A stretch of 64,000 bases of DNA from Rhizobium sp. CG5 (GCF_023701945.1 NZ_JABAEF010000017.1:1-64000), one strand, 5' to 3'. Positions 8,881 to 18,385 are shown, counted from the stretch's first letter. The notes: generated by a model from the letters alone, not told the origin. Numbers and translations: made by a program.

Positions 8881-11800
8881 TCATGCGGCCTGCTGGCTAT
8901 CCTCCTCTGGTTCATCGGCGGTCGCCGCCAGATCCCTTTCGATCTCGTCCAGTTGGCTCAGCTTGAGTTCAAGCTCAGCTTCGAATGAGAAGCTTTCACC
9001 CAGACGCGGCGTATAGGAGGCGAGGCGACGTTTCGCATCGGCGAGACGATTGCTATGGTTCTCGCGTTCCTGTTCAAACCCGCCAAGCGCGTGCTCGAGC
9101 CGGGAGATGGCACCGATGGGCGTGGTGGTGACGGCCAGGTCGATCTCGTAGTCGCCACCTGTTCGTTGAAGCAGCGTGTCGTACCGGTACCCGTCCTTGC
9201 CGAACCGCTCGCCATGATATGCGAGATCGAAACCGCCGATGGTGGCGATAGTGGCTTCGCCCTCCTGCTGAAGCTGAACCAGCGTCAGGATCTCCTTCAT
9301 CAGCGCGCGGCCGGCGAGCTTGCGCTCGTCAAATTCGGCACTTCCGACCTGCATAGTAAAAGCGTCGCCCATGGTTGGGACCAGACGGTCGATGTCCTTG
9401 CCCACGTCCCCAATGCGGCGGCTGGAAACCTCGATGTCCCGTTCGGCATCGCGGATCTGGCGCCGGATCGCGTGCTGGTCGTCGATATGGGCGGCCCGCA
9501 GCCGATCGAGACGGGCAATCTCGGCTTCCAGCCCCGCCTTCTGCATGAGCCGCTCGTCGCCTGACGCGATGGCCTTGGCCATGCCGAACTGGTTGGCCTG
9601 CCCCTCCCCCATGTCCTCAAGCCGCCGAACGCTGGTGTCACCGGACAGCGCGGCTGCTATGAACCGGGCCTTACGCTCGTTGTTCTGCCACATGGTGGCA
9701 TCGAGGCTCCCAAGCGTGGCATAGGCAAAGACATCGACCTCATCATGCTGATTGCCCTGACGAATAATACGGCCCTCGCGCTGCTCGATCTGCGATGGCA
9801 ACCACGGAACATCGAGATGATGCAGGGCTCTCAAACGGGCCTGAACATTGACGCCGGTGCCCATGGTTTCGGACGAGCCGATCAGCACGCGAACCTTGCC
9901 GGCATTGAAGTCGTTGAACAGCCGCTGCTTTGCGTCCGACTTCTTGTAATCCTGCATGAAGGCGATTTCGGAAGCCGGCACGCCCAATCGGACCAGTTCA
10001 TCGCGGATCCAGCGATAGGCAGAAAAGCCCCGCGTGGCCTCGACATTGATCGTGCCGAGATCGGAGAAGATCAACTGGCCGGCGCCCGGCCGGTCGAACG
10101 GCTTGCCGTCCTTGCGGCAATATTCCGCCTCTCCCGTTTCCTGCCATATCCGGTAGGTGTTGAGAACGAGTGCGTTCAGCTTGTTGGCGGTCTCATTGCC
10201 CATGGCCTGATCGACCAGGCGCAGATCGATCGCGGCGTGACGTCCGTCGGTGATGACCGAGAGCAGGATGTCATCGCCGGGCTTGGTCGGCCCGTCGCGC
10301 ATCTCGATCGCCTTGATCCGCGCGTCAAGTTGCTTCTGGTACGCCCTAAAAGCAGCGGTTGGCTCTGCGGTGACGATCTGGCGCTTGCCGCCGGAGACAT
10401 CGGGGACCTTCACATAGGTTTTCAGATCGACCGGCAGCACGACGTCGGCAAAGGATCGGAACATGGCAATGAGTTCCGGAACGTTGACGAACTGGCTGAA
10501 GCGCGTGACCGGCTTGTATTTACCCGACGGCTGTAATTCGAGTTCCGTCGAGGTGTCGCCGAAGGTCGAGGCCCAGGCGTCGAACTCGTGCAGACCACGT
10601 TCCGACAATGCTGCCGGATCCATCATCCGCTGCGCGGAGAACATCTCGCCGAGCATGTTGGTGATCGGGGTGCCCGATGCCAGCACCAGCGCCCTGCCCG
10701 GGTTCTTCGTCTCGATGAAGCGGGATTTGACGAACAGGTCCCAGGCGCGCTGCGAACCGTTCGGATCGACACCGCGCAGCGTCGACATGTTGGTGGCAAA
10801 GGATAGCTTGCGGAATTCCTGCGCCTCGTCGACGATGATCTGGTCGATCCCGAGCTCCGAGATGGTCAGCAGGTCGTCCTTGCGCGTCGCCAGCGCCTCA
10901 AGCCGTTCCTTGTGACCTTCCTTCATGCGCTCTATGCGCTTGCGCGACAGCCGGTCGTCACGCTCGACCTTGACCAGGAGGTCCTCGTAAAGCTCCAACT
11001 CGTCCTGGATCATCTGTGCTGCAAAAGCCGATGGTACGGATATGAACCGAAACGCCGAATGGCTGATGATGATGGCATCCCAGGTGGCGGTCGCTGCCCG
11101 CGACAGGAAGCGATGGCGCTTTTCCCTGACGAAGTTGGTCTCGTCGGCGACCAGGATCCGCGCATTGGGATAGAGCGCCAGGAATTCACGGGCCGCCTGC
11201 GCCAGGCAATGGCCGGGCACGACGAGCATTGCCTTATTGATCAGACCGAGCCGACGCTGTTCCATGATGGCGGCCACCATGGTCAGCGTCTTTCCAGCAC
11301 CGACGGCGTGCGCGAGGTAGGTGGCGCCGGCGGAGATGATCCTCCAGATGCCACGCTTCTGATGGCCATACAAAGAAAAGGCGCCTGAGGCGCCGGGGAG
11401 CTTGAGATGATCGCCGTTGAAGGATCTCGGCGCGATGTTGTTGAAAGTATCGTTGTAGACCCGCGCCAACCGATCAGTGCGATCCGGATCGGACCAGATC
11501 CAGGACTGGAAGGCCATCTTGATCTTGGCGAGCTTTTCCTTGGCGGCTTCCGTCTCCACCGTGTTCAGCACCCGGCGCTCGGTTTCGCCATCGCGCATCG
11601 TGTCGAAGATCTGCGGTACGGACGAGTTGAGGGCGTCGGATAAAAGCTGTCCGGCATGGCGGCGGTGGGTGCCCCATTCCGTGGTGCCAGCAGCCGACCA
11701 TTCGAGTTGACGGGCATTGGCCGTCCATGTCGCCAGCTCCGGCAGATGGTGGATGGAGATCTCCGCCTTCATGGTCTCCTTGACGAAGGCGACGACATCA

Positions 11801-13968
11801 TCGGCCGGGATCCACGGCGCGCCGAGCCGGGCGGTGATGTCGGAAGGCCTGAGATCGGCAGGCTGGACACGCTCTAGCGCCGCGACGTTTCGCGCGAAGA
11901 CTGGATCAAGCTCGGCCGCCGCCCGGGCAACAGTGAGCTTCGAACGGACCGCGCCGGACAGATAGGCATCAGCCATCTGCCAGTAGCCGTTGGACGGATC
12001 GCGGAAGATCGCCTCGCCCAACTCGCCGATAACATCCTCAACGTCACGATGCAGCAGCTCGGCGATATGATCGGGATCGACATGACCACGTTCGTTCAGC
12101 ACCACGGCAAGCGCATCGAGCGCGGAGGTGATGACGGGTGCCGGCGGCGGCGCGATGACGCGTTCGGTAAAGATCGGACCCGGCTTGGCGGTGTTGGTCT
12201 CCAGATCGTAGTCTTCGATCGAGGCCACCAGCCAGCAATCGGGATCGTCTAGGAACGGCGCTAGGTTCGGCCGGCGGTGGGTTTCTCTGATCTCCCCGGT
12301 TTCCGGGTCTTCCGCGGTCGAGACGCTGGTGAAATTGATCGGGCCGAACTCGCGTACGAAGCTCGACCAGGCGATGCGCAGCGACACTTGCGCCTTTTGC
12401 CATGGCTGATCGCGTTCCTGAAGCTTGAGAATGAGCCGGACCGCATCGCGGATCGGGATCAGCTTTTGGATGATCAGGGCGTGCTTGGCAAAGATGCCAA
12501 CAGTGCTGCGACCCTTCCTGACCTCGACCGGGACAGCAACCCCATCCACAACCTGCATCAGTGCCGCGGCCTTGCCGATGAAATAGCTTCCCTCGCGCAC
12601 CTTGGGATCGTCTGGCCGCTCTGCCATGGCATCGGCGACTTCGTCCTCAAGCGCGAAGTCTATTGTGGAAGGCTCGCCGTCGTAGATGTCGGCTGGTAGC
12701 TGACTGATCGCGGCGTTCAGGCTCGTTTCAAGATCATCACCGATCCGGAGGCAGGTATAGGTCTCGCCGAATGGACCTGAGGTGACCGCATGGCGGCCCA
12801 GCACCATGTCGGGATGATCGACGAACCACCTGTTGATACGGATGCTGTTGCCCTCACCTTCCACCTTTACATCCGCGAGATCGACCCATCTGTCGTCTCC
12901 AGCCTGCTCGTCGACGCGGCGCTTCCGGAAGAAAAGGATATCGACGACAACATCCGTGCCGGCGTCAGCGCGGAAACTGCCTTCGGGAAGGCGGACCGCG
13001 CCAACAAGATCGGCCATGCCGGCGATATGTTCACGGGCGCGGGCGTCAGCCTTGTCCATCGTGCCGGACGAGGTCACAAAGGCGGCAAGCCTGCCGGGCT
13101 TCAGCCGGTGGATGGACTTGGCGATGAAATAGTCATGCAGCCGCAAGCCGAGAGAGCGGAAGGCCGGATCGCTTTTCACCGTACGATCGGAAAACGGCGG
13201 GTTGCCGATCGCAAGGTCGAAATGGTCGGACAGGTCGGTGCGGGCAAAATCGCCGCAGACGATTCTGGCCCGTGGCTGCAGCAGCCGGACGATACGGGCG
13301 GTGACGGGATCAAGCTCGATACCGGTGACATGGCTCACCTTGGAGAGAGTGTCCGGCATCAGCGCCGGAAACATCCCCGTGCCAACACCCGGCTCCAGGA
13401 TCCGGCCACCCTTAAAGCCCATGCGGAGCAGGCCAGACCAGATGGCACGAACGATAAACTCCGGCGTGAAGTGGGCATATTGGGTGCAGCGCGCCAGAGA
13501 CGCGTAATCGCCAGGCGCAACGGCACTTTCGAGATTGCCGCCGAGCTCCTCCCAGCCTTTGCGAAACGCCTCGTCGCCGGGACGCCGGAAAATGCCGTTG
13601 GCCAGGTCCGACGCGCCGAAACCTGTAAAGCGAATAAGCCTGGCCTGCTGGTCAGGTCGGGCCGGTAGACCATGTCGTTCGATCTCGCCCGCCAGCAGGA
13701 TGGCGGCGATATTATCGCGCGCCCGCTCGCGCCACGATTTTGCGAGACCGCGCGAACCCTGCAGCCGGAAATCGACCTTCGTCCGCATCTGCGGTGTGGT
13801 TTTCGGTTCTTTGCGAACCGGAGCGGCTGGCGCCAGTGTCGAGGGGTGCGGGTCAATATCGATATCGGTCCCGAAGTTTGCTGCGAAACCCGGCACACCG
13901 AGATCGAAACCGGATGCGAGAGCTGTATTGCCGAACAGGTCGATGGTGAAAGGATCGTCATGCGCCAT
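8881..13968 (-). CDS. Giant N6-methylase / SNF2-type helicase fusion (DarB-like)
   Basis: A 1695-aa protein. The N-terminal part holds a Rossmann methyltransferase with SAM motif ILEPGVGTG (about residues 190-198) and catalytic motif NPPF (256-259), typical of N6-adenine methylases. A helicase core follows: Walker A GAGKT near 890-894, DEAQ Walker B near 1047-1050, and a C-terminal helicase lobe with GSSETMGTGVNVQ and QREGRIIRQGNQ (motif VI). A charged coiled region forms the last 250 residues. The start at 13968 has AGGAG 9 bases upstream. This arrangement resembles DarB, an antirestriction protein of phage P1, and large proteins common on conjugative rhizobial plasmids. Its role here (antirestriction, DNA modification or plasmid maintenance) is inferred. 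The gene is intact, unlike many neighbours. Confidence 0.88.
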   Translation of the reverse strand: MAHDDPFTIDLFGNTALASGFDLGVPGFAANFGTDIDIDPHPSTLAPAAPVRKEPKTTPQMRTKVDFRLQGSRGLAKSWRERARDNIAAILLAGEIERHGLPARPDQQARLIRFTGFGASDLANGIFRRPGDEAFRKGWEELGGNLESAVAPGDYASLARCTQYAHFTPEFIVRAIWSGLLRMGFKGGRILEPGVGTGMFPALMPDTLSKVSHVTGIELDPVTARIVRLLQPRARIVCGDFARTDLSDHFDLAIGNPPFSDRTVKSDPAFRSLGLRLHDYFIAKSIHRLKPGRLAAFVTSSGTMDKADARAREHIAGMADLVGAVRLPEGSFRADAGTDVVVDILFFRKRRVDEQAGDDRWVDLADVKVEGEGNSIRINRWFVDHPDMVLGRHAVTSGPFGETYTCLRIGDDLETSLNAAISQLPADIYDGEPSTIDFALEDEVADAMAERPDDPKVREGSYFIGKAAALMQVVDGVAVPVEVRKGRSTVGIFAKHALIIQKLIPIRDAVRLILKLQERDQPWQKAQVSLRIAWSSFVREFGPINFTSVSTAEDPETGEIRETHRRPNLAPFLDDPDCWLVASIEDYDLETNTAKPGPIFTERVIAPPPAPVITSALDALAVVLNERGHVDPDHIAELLHRDVEDVIGELGEAIFRDPSNGYWQMADAYLSGAVRSKLTVARAAAELDPVFARNVAALERVQPADLRPSDITARLGAPWIPADDVVAFVKETMKAEISIHHLPELATWTANARQLEWSAAGTTEWGTHRRHAGQLLSDALNSSVPQIFDTMRDGETERRVLNTVETEAAKEKLAKIKMAFQSWIWSDPDRTDRLARVYNDTFNNIAPRSFNGDHLKLPGASGAFSLYGHQKRGIWRIISAGATYLAHAVGAGKTLTMVAAIMEQRRLGLINKAMLVVPGHCLAQAAREFLALYPNARILVADETNFVREKRHRFLSRAATATWDAIIISHSAFRFISVPSAFAAQMIQDELELYEDLLVKVERDDRLSRKRIERMKEGHKERLEALATRKDDLLTISELGIDQIIVDEAQEFRKLSFATNMSTLRGVDPNGSQRAWDLFVKSRFIETKNPGRALVLASGTPITNMLGEMFSAQRMMDPAALSERGLHEFDAWASTFGDTSTELELQPSGKYKPVTRFSQFVNVPELIAMFRSFADVVLPVDLKTYVKVPDVSGGKRQIVTAEPTAAFRAYQKQLDARIKAIEMRDGPTKPGDDILLSVITDGRHAAIDLRLVDQAMGNETANKLNALVLNTYRIWQETGEAEYCRKDGKPFDRPGAGQLIFSDLGTINVEATRGFSAYRWIRDELVRLGVPASEIAFMQDYKKSDAKQRLFNDFNAGKVRVLIGSSETMGTGVNVQARLRALHHLDVPWLPSQIEQREGRIIRQGNQHDEVDVFAYATLGSLDATMWQNNERKARFIAAALSGDTSVRRLEDMGEGQANQFGMAKAIASGDERLMQKAGLEAEIARLDRLRAAHIDDQHAIRRQIRDAERDIEVSSRRIGDVGKDIDRLVPTMGDAFTMQVGSAEFDERKLAGRALMKEILTLVQLQQEGEATIATIGGFDLAYHGERFGKDGYRYDTLLQRTGGDYEIDLAVTTTPIGAISRLEHALGGFEQERENHSNRLADAKRRLASYTPRLGESFSFEAELELKLSQLDEIERDLAATADEPEEDSQQAA

Positions 13969-14067
13969 TGGAAAAACTCCTGTGAGTGGGCGCGCCGAGG
14001 CACACTCGCGGGAAGAAGCGGTGTTGCCAGGCTGCGGATGGTGGAGGTTTGGAAATGAAGGCCGCCG

Positions 14068-14673
14068 TTAGGCAGCGATCGTTTCCGGCAAAAGACGGAA
14101 CTGCACCGGCAGCTTGGCGGCAATCTCCTCGTCGGACAGATCGTCAAGCAGCTTCCAGATCTTGCCTTGAGCCGAGGGATAGACCAGCACGATCTGCCGA
14201 TTGCGTAGATCGGCTGGAAATCTGTTGTCGGCATAGCCGCGGAAATCAGGTCCGGTCGCGCTCCAGATATGATCGAGCTTTTCCTGTCGGCTCATGGCGC
14301 GGACGGGACGGGATTCGCGGGTGATGATTTCGGCACGCATCCGGTTAGGTGACTGACGATCACCCAGGTCGCAATATCCGTGAAACCAACGGGACCGATC
14401 ATCGATCGTCAGTGCGAAAAAGACACTGGTGACGCTGGCGGCCAGAAACTCGCGCATGGCGAACATGTCGCCGCGATAAAACAGCGGAGGGAGGATCTCG
14501 AACATGTGGTCGTGATCGGCTTCGGATATCTCAAACCACTCGCCGACGTAGCGCGTGCCATTCATCCTGTTATCGTCGAATGGCGCCTGGGCGTGGCGGT
14601 TAAACAGGGCGTACATCTCATGGCGGCTGGCGACGCCTTCGAACACTTTACGTATTGCTGGGGAAGCGAACAT
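14068..14673 (-). CDS. DUF1419 protein
   Basis: A 201-aa soluble protein whose N-terminal half (REMYALFNRH-like start, then GTRYVGEWFEISEADHDHMFEILPPLFYRGDMFAMREF) matches the DUF1419 family known from rhizobial plasmids. No function is established. The start at 14673 has AAGGAG upstream. It lies 99 bases upstream of the methylase-helicase on the same strand and belongs to the same backbone block. No catalytic motif is evident, so it could be a structural or regulatory partner. Confidence 0.82.
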   Translation of the reverse strand: MFASPAIRKVFEGVASRHEMYALFNRHAQAPFDDNRMNGTRYVGEWFEISEADHDHMFEILPPLFYRGDMFAMREFLAASVTSVFFALTIDDRSRWFHGYCDLGDRQSPNRMRAEIITRESRPVRAMSRQEKLDHIWSATGPDFRGYADNRFPADLRNRQIVLVYPSAQGKIWKLLDDLSDEEIAAKLPVQFRLLPETIAA

Positions 14674-14803
14674 CTGTGGCTCCTTCGGGGTTACGACTGA
14701 AGCGAAGCCTGGTCGACCTCTCCTTTCAGTCCTTTGATTACCCCTCCTCAGCCGGCGCTTCGCGGGCAGCGGGTCAAGGGCCGCCGTCAGGCGGGCGGCA
14801 GCT

Positions 14804-15739
14804 TCACCCTTGATGCGCTGGCCGCGTATGCGGCAGCTCTCCTTTCTCCCTCCTGTCCTTCAGTTCCTCATTCCAGTCTTCACATCGCGGCCTCAGCCGC
14901 GAGAAATCGCAACCGGCGCGATCTGCCATCTGGCGCAGACGATCGGCAAAAACCTCACCCTGAACATTGTTGTCGGTCGCGGCCACCAGCCACGTGCCTT
15001 CCCCGGACGCTAAGTTTTCCAACGCGAGCGCGGTTAGCGGCGACCACCCGCCGCCGGTGCTGACGTAGAGCGTGTCGGATCGTGTCTGCTCGATTGCGGC
15101 CAGGCTAAGTGCATCGATCGCCGCCTCGGTCACACAAATCCGACGAACGTCGTTCATTCCAAACCGGAAGAGCGCCTTGGCGCCGCCGGTGGAAAACCCG
15201 CGCCACTCAGGGCCGCGCTCTTCCCAGCCAATGACGGCGCCAGTCTCATCGACATGTTTTGCCCACATCGAGCCATAGGGGCCTTCTCGAAGAACGTCCG
15301 CCTCGATCGCCGCAGAGATAACCTGCCATGGCAGCGCCCGGTTGTGTCGAAGATAGCTCCATGTTGCCGATGCTCGCCACGGCCGCTTTCTTTGGTTCCA
15401 GCGGTCAGCAACCGAAGCCCCTGTTTGTGTTTGACGAAGAGGCTTCTCCCAGGTCGCTGCGGTTGGCTGAAACGCGACGAGATCGCCGACCACCGCCAAG
15501 GCCTCGGCAAAGCCGATCCCATGGAGATAGCTTGCGAGCGCGAAAACGTCGCCCTTGGCATCCGAACGAACGTCGAACCAGCCCCTGTCGTCATGGATGA
15601 CGATGATGATGTCGTCGTCGCGCCGGAATTTGACTGCCCGGCGCGTGCTCTCTTTCCTGTCTATCGCGAAGCCCTCATGCTCAAGGACGGCTGCGCAGCC
15701 CACCTGGGTACGCAGCTCTTCGATGTCATTCTTTTCCAT
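14804..15739 (-). CDS. DUF3991 and TOPRIM domain protein
   Basis: A 311-aa protein. Residues about 15-85 resemble a primase-type zinc-finger/CHC2-like region without a clear cysteine set (FRRDDDIIIVIHDDRGWFDVRSDAKGDVFALASYL). Residues about 110-190 fit DUF3991, and about 195-300 form a TOPRIM fold (ICVTEAAIDALSLAAI with the Glu, and VAATDNNVQG with the DxN/D acidic pair). Such proteins accompany relaxases and conjugative plasmid genes and may act in DNA processing. The start at 15739 is preceded by AAGGAAGTGAA. It is on the same strand as the DUF1419 gene, 130 bases away. Confidence 0.85.
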   Translation of the reverse strand: MEKNDIEELRTQVGCAAVLEHEGFAIDRKESTRRAVKFRRDDDIIIVIHDDRGWFDVRSDAKGDVFALASYLHGIGFAEALAVVGDLVAFQPTAATWEKPLRQTQTGASVADRWNQRKRPWRASATWSYLRHNRALPWQVISAAIEADVLREGPYGSMWAKHVDETGAVIGWEERGPEWRGFSTGGAKALFRFGMNDVRRICVTEAAIDALSLAAIEQTRSDTLYVSTGGGWSPLTALALENLASGEGTWLVAATDNNVQGEVFADRLRQMADRAGCDFSRLRPRCEDWNEELKDRREKGELPHTRPAHQG

Positions 15740-15895
15740 TTCACTTCCTTAGCTTTCCTGACTGTTCGGGCTGTCAGCGCCCAGGCCGCGAAGATGGAAG
15801 CGCGCAAGGGCGCGGGTTCGCAATGTGCAGATCTGCCGGGACAAGCTCGCGGCGAAGCCTCCCTTGCGCGGCATCAGCGCAAGCGGCACGCGCTT

Positions 15896-15929
15896 CCCCC
15901 GAAGGGGTGATCGGCTCAATGAGCCGATC
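15896..15929 (-). terminator. Two adjacent hairpins after the 59-aa gene
   Basis: GATCGGCTC (15909-15917) pairs with GAGCCGATC (15921-15929) and overlaps the stop codon of the 59-aa gene. Directly downstream on the minus strand, CCCC-TTCG-GGGG (about 15897-15907) forms a UUCG-capped stem. Together they could terminate or attenuate transcription between the 59-aa gene and the TOPRIM gene. Confidence 0.55.
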
Positions 15930-16095
15930 CGTAAGCAAAGGGATCATAGATATTGATGATGGCGTCCTCGTCGCCGTCATACTCGGCGGAAGTCATGACG
16001 CCGATCTCGCCATCCACCTCGAAGAGGGTGACCGGGACCATCAGGGTCCGGGCAAGATCGAATGCGTGGTTTTGTGCGAGGCTGAGATCCGACAT
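15916..16095 (-). CDS. Small conserved plasmid protein, 59 aa
   Basis: Starts MSDLSLAQNHAFDLARTL and ends in an acidic segment (EYDGDEDAIINIYDPF). The frame extends upstream to 16410, but the start at 16095 has GGAG 6 bases before it and the upstream part reads as leader sequence. I recall similar short proteins ahead of DUF3991/TOPRIM genes on rhizobial plasmids. Function unknown; the size and acidity are consistent with a DNA-mimic or regulator, but nothing proves that. A GCGGGG/CCCCGC hairpin (16114-16130) lies in its leader. Confidence 0.65.
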   Translation of the reverse strand: MSDLSLAQNHAFDLARTLMVPVTLFEVDGEIGVMTSAEYDGDEDAIINIYDPFAYGSAH

Positions 16096-16130
16096 GTGAG
16101 GCTCCATCCGTTGGCGGGGCCAATCCCCGC

Positions 16131-16552
16131 TCAATGGCGCCCGTTCGATCCGGGCCCGGCCGCGGTCACCTCGGCGGCGCAGCCAGAGAGGTCGCAGGAA
16201 CTGCGAACCCCCTGCGGGTTGACCGTCCAAGGACGGGACTGGATTAGGGATGCCAGACAAGAGAGCTGGGTTTGGCAACGCCATTGGCTGGAGCGGATTG
16301 GTATTCGATCTCGCCGCACTGACCTTCGTCCGGATCATCCGGACTGCCATCAACCGGAATGAAGTGAAAATAGGGAACGGCTTGTCTTCCAATGTGAGAC
16401 TTAGGCGCATAGCGTTCGATTTGTCGGACAGGTGTTCATCGATCGCATCATGTGCGACGGCACACAGGGTGAGACTTTGGCATTGCGTTTAAGACGCAAC
16501 GAACGAAGCGCTGCCAACTGGCCCGGTACGCAGCTTCGGGATCTCCTATTCG
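16131..16552. other. Intergenic region upstream of the AbiE pair
   Basis: About 420 bases without a supported gene. The GC-rich part near 16131-16380 belongs to the leader of the minus-strand 59-aa gene. The sequence becomes clearly AT-richer after about 16490, which marks the promoter of the toxin-antitoxin operon and may mark the edge of a separately acquired segment. Confidence 0.45.
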
Positions 16553-16571
16553 TGTCAATTCTGAATTGACA
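16553..16571 (+). promoter_or_regulatory. Palindrome in the AbiE promoter, candidate AbiEi operator
   Basis: TGTCAATT and AATTGACA form a perfect 8-bp inverted repeat around CTG, 52 bases before the abiEi start. TTGACA inside the right arm could be the -35 element. A second, weaker inverted repeat (AAAGT...ACTTT) follows around 16588-16610. AbiEi proteins are known to repress their own promoter through inverted repeats, so autoregulation is likely. Confidence 0.6.
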
Positions 16572-16623
16572 ATCGATAAATGTTTTAAAGTAAACTTGAT
16601 ATTCACTTTGAACTCGTGCCATA

Positions 16624-17478
16624 ATGTCCATTATGAATGAACATCCAACGCCAAAGCTAAAGCACCTTATCCAATCGGTTCCGCCGGGCTTCCTCGTCGA
16701 TTCGGCTTGGACGGCACGCCATGCAATCTCACGGCAATCCGTATCGGCGTATATCAAGCAGGGTTGGCTTGAGCGGATCGCGACAGGCGTCTACCGACGA
16801 CCATTTTCGGCAAGAGAAACGGCGCAAGCCGTCACGGGCTGGAAAATTCCCTTGCTATCCGCGCAGTGGATCATGGGACATGTTTTCCACGTAGGAGGTT
16901 GGACCGCACTTGGATTGCGCGGCCATTCCCACTACCTGCAGCTCGGCGGCGATACGCGCGTCTACCTCTATGGCTCCGATATACCTGACTGGCTTATGAC
17001 ATTGACAACCGATGCCAGGTTCGTCCGACGAGGTCATGGACTGTTCTCCGACGAGAACAACGGCGTCGAGGACAGCGAATTCAGCCTCTCCGATAATCCA
17101 GATGAGGAACTGGCCATGAGCCCGTGGCGATGGCCTATCAAAATGTCATCGGCAGAGCGGGCAATACTGGAGCTTCTAGATGAACTTCCAAAGAACGAGA
17201 GCTTTCACAACATCGACATGGTGTTTGAGGCAATGGTCAATCTGCGCCCGAAAATGTTGACGACGCTGTTGACCCAGTGCCGCAGTGTAAAGGTGAAACG
17301 CCTTTTCTTCGTCTATGCCGACAAGCACGCGCATGCGTGGCTCAAGCATATCGACAGATCGCAAATCGACATGGGACGCGGCGATCGGGCACTTGTCCCA
17401 GGCGGAAGGCTCCACCCGATTTATCGCGTAACGGTCCCTGCCGACCTGCTGCCAAAGGAGAATATCAATGGCGCGTGA
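16624..17478 (+). CDS. AbiEi-type antitoxin of a type IV toxin-antitoxin pair
   Basis: A 284-aa protein. The N-terminal 60 residues form a winged helix (ISRQSVSAYIKQGWLERIATGVYRRP), the DNA-binding domain of AbiEi. The C-terminal part (WRWPIKMSSAERAILELLDELPKNESF...) matches the AbiEi C-terminal domain that opposes the toxin. It lies directly upstream of the AbiEii-type nucleotidyltransferase and overlaps it by 11 bases, the normal order for these systems. The start at 16624 lacks a strong ribosome binding site; a Met at 16633 is an alternative. The family acts in plasmid stability and sometimes in phage-triggered abortive infection. Confidence 0.88.
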   Translation: MSIMNEHPTPKLKHLIQSVPPGFLVDSAWTARHAISRQSVSAYIKQGWLERIATGVYRRPFSARETAQAVTGWKIPLLSAQWIMGHVFHVGGWTALGLRGHSHYLQLGGDTRVYLYGSDIPDWLMTLTTDARFVRRGHGLFSDENNGVEDSEFSLSDNPDEELAMSPWRWPIKMSSAERAILELLDELPKNESFHNIDMVFEAMVNLRPKMLTTLLTQCRSVKVKRLFFVYADKHAHAWLKHIDRSQIDMGRGDRALVPGGRLHPIYRVTVPADLLPKENINGA

Positions 17479-18385
17479 TCGCTATATGCGGCAGGTCGAG
17501 CTGCTCGTTAGGACGTTGCCCTACATCGCTCGGCAGGATGTCTTCGCCCTCAAGGGGGGAACGGCCATCAACCTGTTCTACAGGGATATGCCCCGCTTAT
17601 CGGTCGATATCGACCTCACCTACCTTCCAATCGAGGATCGGGACACCACGCTCAGCGGTATCGACGCCGCGCTTGACCGCATTCGTGAAGACCTGCTGAA
17701 AAATCTGCGCGGCGTCGACGTCCAGCGTATCGCCGGTGGCGGCAACAATGACACGCGAGTGCTCGTCCGGCAGGGCACCACCGAAATCAAGATCGAAATC
17801 TCGCCGGTCGCGCGTGGAACGGTGCATCCTCCGGAACTGCGGACGGTCACGGATGGCGTGGCCGAGGCGTTCGGCTTTGCCGAAATGCAGGTCGTGTCCT
17901 TCGAGGATCTGTTTGGTGGCAAGCTTCATGCCGCCGTGGACCGTCAGCACCCACGCGATCTCTTCGACGTGAAGCTGCTCTATGACAATGAAGGGCTCAC
18001 TGATGCGTTGTTTCGGACCTTTCTCATCTACGTCGCAAGCTCCGGCCGCCCCCCGCATGAGCTGATCAGGCCGTCATTGTCCGAAATCGATGACGCCTTC
18101 GTGAAAGAATTCGAAGGCATGACCATCGAGCCTGTCAGCCTGATCGAACTGAAAGACGCGCGAGTCCGGCTGACAGATGACCTTCGAGCCCGCCTCGACG
18201 ATAAAGCGATGCGATTCCTGCTTACTCTCCATGATACGGAACCGGATTTCGACGCCATCGGGTTGCCACAAGCAGCGGCACTACCGGCAGTACGGTGGAA
18301 ATTGCTCAATTTAGCAAAGCTGAAGCAGCAGAACCCCGAAAAACACGCTACGCAGCGTGGGGAGATTGAGAATATGTTTGCTTGA
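17468..18385 (+). CDS. AbiEii-type nucleotidyltransferase toxin
   Basis: A 305-aa protein of the AbiEii/AbiGii family. The catalytic nucleotidyltransferase signature is intact: GGT at residues 30-32 and the metal-binding pair D47 and D49 in SVDIDL. A later conserved block RQHPRDLFDVKLL also fits the family. Related toxins (MenT type) transfer nucleotides to tRNA ends and block translation; the target here is not known. Overlap with the antitoxin gene indicates translational coupling. The toxin appears intact, so the pair is probably functional. Confidence 0.9.
   Translation: MARDRYMRQVELLVRTLPYIARQDVFALKGGTAINLFYRDMPRLSVDIDLTYLPIEDRDTTLSGIDAALDRIREDLLKNLRGVDVQRIAGGGNNDTRVLVRQGTTEIKIEISPVARGTVHPPELRTVTDGVAEAFGFAEMQVVSFEDLFGGKLHAAVDRQHPRDLFDVKLLYDNEGLTDALFRTFLIYVASSGRPPHELIRPSLSEIDDAFVKEFEGMTIEPVSLIELKDARVRLTDDLRARLDDKAMRFLLTLHDTEPDFDAIGLPQAAALPAVRWKLLNLAKLKQQNPEKHATQRGEIENMFA

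Noticed and set aside
12790-13668. 292-codon plus-strand frame opposite the methylase-helicase
   Set aside because: Shadow of the methylase domain, no ribosome binding site.
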